The notes beneath the pieces were generated by a model, which saw only the letters and a list, made by a program, of their open reading frames with translations, was not told the DNA's origin and did no database searches. Positions 58,460 through 64,000 of a stretch of 64,000 nt of DNA are shown here, piece by piece; the stretch's first letter is position 1; the number at the start of each line of letters is the position of its first letter. Made by a program: the position numbers and the translations under genes. Source of the stretch: Crithidia fasciculata (lineage: Eukaryota; Euglenozoa; Kinetoplastea; Trypanosomatida; Trypanosomatidae); contig CM003411.1 of the NCBI GenBank assembly GCA_000331325.2, positions 1 to 64,000 of the forward strand. Reading direction: 5' to 3'.

Positions 58460-60427
58460 CGGATGGGGGAAAGAGAGAGAGAGAGACACCTCAAAAGAAG
58501 AATGATACTTCACCACGAGCTGATGTTCGTATGTGCAATTCAACATGAAAAAGAAAAAGTAGAAACAGAGAGTTGGAAGGACAGCAAGAGAACCGGTAGA
58601 GAGAGAGGGAGAGATGTTCTTGCGGTGCGTGAGCGCATGCTACACCTAAAAAAAAAATTGCGGCTCACTTTTACCTCTCCATGCCGGGGAATGGCCTTCG
58701 TGTTCGTGCGACGCTCACGTAGACTGGAGTGGTGCAGGCTTCTTCTCTTTTAGGTGCTCTGACCGCTCCTCCTTACAACTCGTTCTCTTTCTCCTTTGTT
58801 CTCTTTCCCTTTCTTTTTCACCTGCGCTCAAACACACACACGCACACACACACACACGCTGCTGCCTCTCTGTCTAACGCTTCCGAACATGAGGAATGCG
58901 CTTTGTGCTTCTCCGCCGTACATCTTCTCTTTGCTTGTTGCACTGCCGTCCGTGAGAATCGGCAGGCTGTTGTGCTCGCCGCTTTCTCTCCTGTGGTGAA
59001 GACATCCCGTGCCTCACACACTCTCTTTCTCTCTGGCGTCCTCGTCGACGGAAAAACATTTCTTTTTTTCATTTCCCTCCCGCACAGACAGAGGCCCACT
59101 CCCACGCAAAGAGGGACGCTTTACATTGCCACTCCAATCAGAGCCGATATTCTCAGAACCAAAAAAAAAGCAGTTAAACCTCCTTTTTCTTCCTTTCTTC
59201 TTTCACCTTAACAATCAAGATAAAGGTAAGGAGAACAGCGCCATCTACTAAACAATTGTTTCCGTCTTTTTTCTCGAATTTAAAGACTTTGTCGTCGCGA
59301 CGAGTCAACCGTGAGCGTTTCTCTTCCTCTACCTTCCACCTTCGAATTCATTTTCTCGCCTTTCGCTCGCTTTCGCCCTTTTTTCTGCGCAGCGTGTTCT
59401 CGTGATCGCTTTCAGCAGAGGCACCTGCGGCTTTCCCGAAGCATACTTGAAAAAAAAAAACCGAGAAGCAGGAAACGGAGGAGAGGTGAAGCGCGTGACA
59501 TATCTGTGAGTAATAGACAATACACTGAGACACGTAAAGAAAAAAAAAATACCACAGTAGTGAAGGGAAGAAGAGGAGCGCGCGTAGGAGCAGCAGCACT
59601 CATCGGCTGAGGTCTTGACGTCGCTGCCTTGCTTGCCTTGTTTACCGTCTTTTTCGTTTTTGTTCTCGTAACTAAGTCTACCTTGAAGGTCAACCCCTTC
59701 TGGCGCTGTATTTATAATTTTTTTAGTTTACAAAAGAAAGAAGCAAGGAAGCGCTTAAAGAGCGCTCTTCTGCTGCTTCTTCTTCTTCTAAGACCCCTTG
59801 TTTTTTTCTCGGTGTTCTCGGTGTCGTTCTGCCTGGCGTTAGAAAGGAAGTGTGGGAAATTCGTGTGGCTGCCGCATCTTTGAAAGACGTGCGCAACTGC
59901 CGCTCTCGCGCCACTCTTCTTCCTCTGGTTCTCTTTTTCTGTCTCGTTCTTCAATCTCATTTTATATCATCGAGTCTCAAAACCACCCTGCGGCGTTTTA
60001 TTCGTCCTCTCTCTCTCTCGCGTGACGCATTCGCCTCTTTCGTTTTCTTCTCCGTTGTGTGAGTGTGTATGTGCGTGTCTACAGTACAGTATATCTAAAG
60101 CTGATTTCAAGTCTTATTTCTCTTCCTGTTCCAATTCCACTGCTTTCTTCGTTAAATTACTTCGTTTTTTTTTTCTGTGCGGGCTATAAGTTACTAGTAT
60201 TATTATTATTTCTCGCTTTGTTGTTGTTTCCTCTTTTCTTTGGTTTAGGAGTGAAGAGGTTTTTGTGGTTGACACGCGCTGTCGTGCATCTTCGCCTACG
60301 CATACGTACGTGCACAAGCAGCAGGTGTGTTCACCCCTTTTCTCTTCCCAACATCTTTCCGCAGCTTTCTCGAGCTCATTTTTTTTTTTTGATTGTTTGT
60401 TCGATCGCCTTTCTAGTTGTTATAACC
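58460..60427 (+). other. Intergenic, no gene seen
   Basis: About 2 kb, with a CA repeat at 58831-58857 and T-rich tracts. The last AG before the next gene is at 60415-60416, immediately after T-rich sequence (60378-60414), leaving an 11-base leader for the next CDS. Confidence 0.5.
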
Positions 60428-61531
60428 ATGAGCGACGCGGAGCAACGGCTGCGGGGGCTGCACTACGCCCTCGAGTCCGATCCCGCCACGTACGTCAACG
60501 AAGGCATCTTCTCTACCAGCGCCGATGGTGCGCACGGCAGCGATGCTGGCATGGCCGCCCTCGCCACGCACGCCCACTTCTTTCCCGGCCTCGCCGCCGA
60601 GGAGGATGACGGGGAGGAGGAGAACCCGAACGACGTGCTGCTGCGGCTGCTGAACGAGGTGCGGGCGGTGGACAGCGACGACGAGGACGACAGCGCGCCG
60701 GAGGCGATCGACCGCAGCTCCGATGACGCCGCTGCCGCTGCTGGTGGCGGCGGTGGGGCGGTCTTCTCCGTGACGGACAACAGCGGGCCCAAGTGCTTCG
60801 CGGTGCCCTACAGTGGCGTTGTTTCTGCTGCAGCTGGGGGCTTCACGGTGGAAGGCAACGCCTCCTACTCCTCCCTCGCCGGCATGCCTCCGCCGCCACC
60901 GCCTCCGCCGGCCTACGGCACGCCGAGCACCGCGCCTCGCAGCCCGTTCGTGAACTGCTACTCGGGCATCCCGCACCTCACCGCCACGCCTGGTTCCACG
61001 AAGCCGCCACCACCGACCTTCGCGGAGGCCATGTCCACCTCCCACGGCACGCCAGCCTCCCTCCCCGGCGGCCGTCCCTCCCTCTCGCAGGAGCGCTCGC
61101 CGGTGATGGCCAACTATGTGCCACCGATGCCGGCCGCTGCACAGGAGCCCGTGCTGCTGCGCAACTGCAACGGCGTGTTTCTCTTGCAGCCGTCCACGAA
61201 GCCGACGCCGCCCTACACCCCGCCGGCGGGCTGCAACTCACCACCGGTGTCGCCGCTGCCGCGCTACTCGCTGCCGCCGGCCGCCGGGCTCGGTGGGCCG
61301 AACTCGTCGACGACGAGCAACACCTTCCTCGGGGCGTCGGTGGCGCAGGTCGTGCCGCGGTCGGCTGCAGTGGGGGCGGCGACGGCGGAGCCACCGCACT
61401 ACGCCACGTACGGGGCGGCCGGCACGAGCCCGTACATGCCCACGGCGGTGCCCTTTGTGTCGGCCATGAGCTCGCTGCGTGGGACGCCGTCTTTCGCAGC
61501 CGCGCCGCCGCCGTATGCGGGCGGACTTTAG
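60428..61531 (+). CDS. Proline-rich acidic hypothetical protein
   Basis: A 367-residue protein that I do not recognise. A short N-terminal region (about 1-55) is followed by an acidic stretch (EEDDGEEENPND and DSDDEDD, about 58-100), then a Gly/Ala run, an eight-Pro run near residue 155, and a Pro/Ser/Thr-rich tail to the C-terminus. No domain, signal peptide or membrane span is evident. NPNDVLLRLLNEV between the acidic blocks is the only likely helix and may be a binding motif. The ATG is 11 bases after the likely acceptor AG 60415-60416, so the open frame extending upstream to 60059 is not coding. SH3- or WW-type binding partners would suit the Pro runs, but that is generic. Confidence 0.7.
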   Translation: MSDAEQRLRGLHYALESDPATYVNEGIFSTSADGAHGSDAGMAALATHAHFFPGLAAEEDDGEEENPNDVLLRLLNEVRAVDSDDEDDSAPEAIDRSSDDAAAAAGGGGGAVFSVTDNSGPKCFAVPYSGVVSAAAGGFTVEGNASYSSLAGMPPPPPPPPAYGTPSTAPRSPFVNCYSGIPHLTATPGSTKPPPPTFAEAMSTSHGTPASLPGGRPSLSQERSPVMANYVPPMPAAAQEPVLLRNCNGVFLLQPSTKPTPPYTPPAGCNSPPVSPLPRYSLPPAAGLGGPNSSTTSNTFLGASVAQVVPRSAAVGAATAEPPHYATYGAAGTSPYMPTAVPFVSAMSSLRGTPSFAAAPPPYAGGL

Positions 61532-63555
61532 GAAAGAGAAGGAAGGTTGTGTGTGCGTGGAGCAGCCGCCAGAGGCTTCGAAGGACGCACAGAGGCGACT
61601 CCTTTCTCAGCGCCTGTGGGGCGACAATACACTTAACTTCATCGCACGCTCTCCCGTTGACAAATCAGTCATGTACCTTCTTGGTGGTTGCGGTGGCTTT
61701 TGACGTCTTTTTTATTTTTTTGAGTATTTTTCTCGCTCTTGTTGCGTGTCGACTGCAGCGACGGCTCTCTCCTTGTCGTGTGTATGTGTGTGGGGGGAGA
61801 GAGCCGTCGCGGAAAGGCACAGATGACCCTCCCACTTCAGTTCCTCCTCTTTTTGGTGCGGCTCTTTCTCTTTTTTGTTGTTGTTGATGTCTTTCTTTCT
61901 GTCTTTCTTCCTTTCTTTCTTGGCGGTTGCTGTTGTGGGCTGGTGCATGCGTGTATGATGGGACGCACACACACACATACACACGCCTAGATGTGCACAC
62001 GCCCACATAAACTTCGCACTGCCTGTGCTTTGCGTGATCGCTGCCGCTGTCAATGGACCTGCTTCATATATAGACTTTTGTTTTTTTTGCATTTTCTTTT
62101 TTCCAATGCTTTCACTTCCTTTCTTTATTTAATATCTTAGCGGTGTTGTTTGACGCCGCGTCAACTTTTGTTCTTTCCCCCCCTTCGCTGGCCGTGATGG
62201 AAAGACACATATACAGCAACAAAGTGAAGGTGTCACACATCCTGTGTGCTCTCTTCCCCCCTTTATCTCTCTTTTTTTTTTTTTTTGGCTTTTTTTTGTC
62301 GTTCGGTGTTGCCGCACGTGCGTGCATGTGTTGCGGTCTCTCTTCAGAGGTTAGCGGGTGGTTCCCATCGCCGTGTGATGGCCCCCGGAGAATGTGACTT
62401 GTTGTCTTGGTTCCCGCAAGTTCATGTGTTACCCTTTTTTTTTTTTTATGCGCTTTCGCTTGCCGCTGCGCCACGCCTCTACGCGTTGCTCCTCTTCTCC
62501 TAGCGTGTGCAAAAGTGAGGAGTGCAGCTGCCAAGCAAGAAAGACGCTCGGTTCTACTTGCACTTTGCCTGTCAGTGGTGACGTTCTTCGCGTCTCGTCT
62601 TTTTTTTTTCCTCACAGTGTGCACGCTGTGCGGAACGAAGGGACAACTGGGCAGAGGACGTTCTTCGAAGCGTCACCCAGTACGGAACAAACCAAAATTA
62701 AACATTACAACCTTTATTACTTTTTTCCTTGTTTTCCTACATCGACTAAACAAAAATGATGAATATAAGTACAACAATCAAAAAAGAAGAATTACCTTAA
62801 AAACATCCTTGCGTCATTGTTGAAACAGTGCCTGATGTGTGCGAAAGCGCTTCCTCTGCTCGTATGGGCTGCTCTCACGATTCTTTTATTGAGCACCTAC
62901 TTACACGTGCAAAGCATGTTCTATGTGTGGTTGCCAATGACACAGGAGATTCCGCTTGCTTTTCTCGATCGTGACCGTTGGCGCATCAACGCACGTGAAG
63001 TGCCGTAGTACTATCGGCATCCGGACTCGCCCTCTTCTTCCCTTCTCTTTCCAACTGTGCACTCTCGTCTCACTCTCTCTCCCTTCGTGTTGTCTCACTC
63101 ACTTCCACTCTTTGTTGGCCACGCCGACACACCACTTAATCAATTTTTTTTTTTGCTGCCACGCAGAGAAACCAGTGAAGAAAGGAAAGAAAAAAAAAAT
63201 CAGCAATTAGTGCGAGTACTGAAGAGGGTCCACGTGTTTCATACCTTTTTTTTTCTCGTTTTTCGAAGCCTCTCGCACCTTCTTGGCGAACTTACAACCT
63301 GTGTTGTGTTGTTCTTGCTTTTCCCTCAAATAGATTTATATTGTTGTCTCTCTTCTCTCTTTCAGCGCTTACGCATCTCTTTCCTTTTTTACTATTTTTA
63401 TTATTAGAGTGCGCACGTGTGTGTGCCCATCGTCTAGGTCTTTTTTTTTTCTTCTCCTGGTAGCGCTGATACTTGCGTCTCTACTCGTCTGTTGACTGCG
63501 GCTGAATTTTTTTTTCCGCCTACTCGTCTCTCCCCCAATACATTACTGTTGCACG
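61532..63555 (+). other. Intergenic with hairpin and splice acceptor
   Basis: No gene. Holds the inverted repeat at 61758-61810 (listed separately), T-runs at 62270-62287 and 62435-62448, and AG 63462-63463 after a T-run, which would give the last gene a leader of about 92 bases without an ATG. Confidence 0.5.
61758..61810 (+). repeat. Perfect 15-bp inverted repeat, potential hairpin
   Basis: Left arm 61758-61772 (GCGACGGCTCTCTCC) and right arm 61796-61810 are exact reverse complements, separated by a 23-base GT-rich loop (61773-61795). It lies about 230 bases after the stop of the proline-rich gene, so it is probably in its 3'UTR. Confidence 0.85.
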
Positions 63556-64000
63556 ATGAAGCAAATGCAGACGTCCAAAGAGTCTTCGCAGCGGCGCATT
63601 TCGCCACCGGTGGAGCCGAACGCGCCGCACTCCCGCACGATCTCGAAGACCACCTTCACCTCCGCCAACGCCGCCAGCGTCGGCGAGTCGTGTCTCGTCA
63701 CCTCCGCGGCGACGGGAGGGACATCTGACAAGCCGCTCCCACCACACGCCAGCACGCCACGTCGTCGCCCCTCCTTCATGGAGCAGCCCGCGCAGCAGCA
63801 GCCGACGCCACGCGGCTCGCTGCAGTGGCCGTCGACGCACCGGTCCTACTCCAGTGCAGCCGCAACGCGCGACAGCTCGTGCCACTCGCAGATCACGGAC
63901 CGGGCCAACGCCTCGGGGGTGTACACGACGACGGCGACGGGCATGCGGGGACGGGCGGCCAGCAGCGCGTGCCACACGCCGATGTCCTCGCGGGGCGAGA
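63556..64000 (+). CDS. 5' part of a Ser/Thr/Pro-rich hypothetical protein, cut by window edge
   Basis: An open frame starts at ATG 63556 and has no stop up to the end (148 codons seen). The protein begins MKQMQTSKESSQRRISPP and stays rich in Ser, Thr, Pro, Gln and Arg, with phosphorylation-type motifs such as RRIS and RRRPS; likely disordered. No domain is seen so far. G/C third-position bias and a leader with AG 63462-63463 and no upstream ATG support a real gene. It follows another disordered protein on the same strand. The functional part may lie beyond the edge. Confidence 0.7.
   Translation, partial: MKQMQTSKESSQRRISPPVEPNAPHSRTISKTTFTSANAASVGESCLVTSAATGGTSDKPLPPHASTPRRRPSFMEQPAQQQPTPRGSLQWPSTHRSYSSAAATRDSSCHSQITDRANASGVYTTTATGMRGRAASSACHTPMSSRGE

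Noticed and set aside
58831-58857. CA dinucleotide repeat
   Set aside because: Ordinary microsatellite of the kind common in trypanosomatid spacers; nothing else is attached to it.

Overview
The window reads as nuclear DNA of a trypanosomatid, most probably from Leishmania, Crithidia, Leptomonas or a close relative; I cannot name the species. Reasons: every gene is a single uninterrupted ORF, genes lie in long same-strand arrays, spacers are long and rich in T/C tracts followed by AG (trans-splice acceptors), coding DNA is GC-rich with strong G/C third positions, and the gene set (BT1-type folate/biopterin transporter, PHO4-type phosphate transporter, TRAPPC11-like, MMS19, Nopp140, PSP1-domain protein, DEAD-box proteins) fits a kinetoplastid.

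Layout. 430-3541 is a decayed + strand gene with frameshifts and stops. It meets, tail to tail, a short minus-strand cluster (5032-12414) of three metabolic/transport genes: folate/biopterin transporter, phosphate transporter, and an FAD-linked D-lactate dehydrogenase-like protein with a possible glycosomal C-terminus. 12415-16495 is a 4.1-kb AT-rich gene-free divergent strand-switch region, where RNA polymerase II initiation in both directions is expected. From 16496 to the right edge everything is on the + strand and probably belongs to one polycistronic unit.

Order on the + strand: TRAPPC11-like trafficking protein, MMS19, a thymidylate-kinase-like protein, ribosomal protein eL33, a WD40-like protein, two identical PLAC8-like Cys-rich proteins, three tandem NudC-type Nudix hydrolases, a Q/Y-rich PLAC8-like protein, a membrane-anchored short-chain dehydrogenase, Nopp140, CIAO1, a PSP1-domain protein, a C2-like protein with DLF/NPY motifs, a degenerate DEAD-box protein, a proline-rich acidic protein, and the 5' part of a Ser/Thr-rich gene that runs off the edge.

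The array is not an operon in the bacterial sense: each mRNA should be made by trans-splicing and polyadenylation, so control is mostly post-transcriptional. Two genes do share a pathway: MMS19 and CIAO1 are both subunits of the cytosolic Fe-S targeting complex. The most unusual items are the ATPase-motif-dead mitochondrial-looking helicase, the mosaic NudC triplet, and the PLAC8 twins that share 5'UTR and CDS but not 3' flanks.
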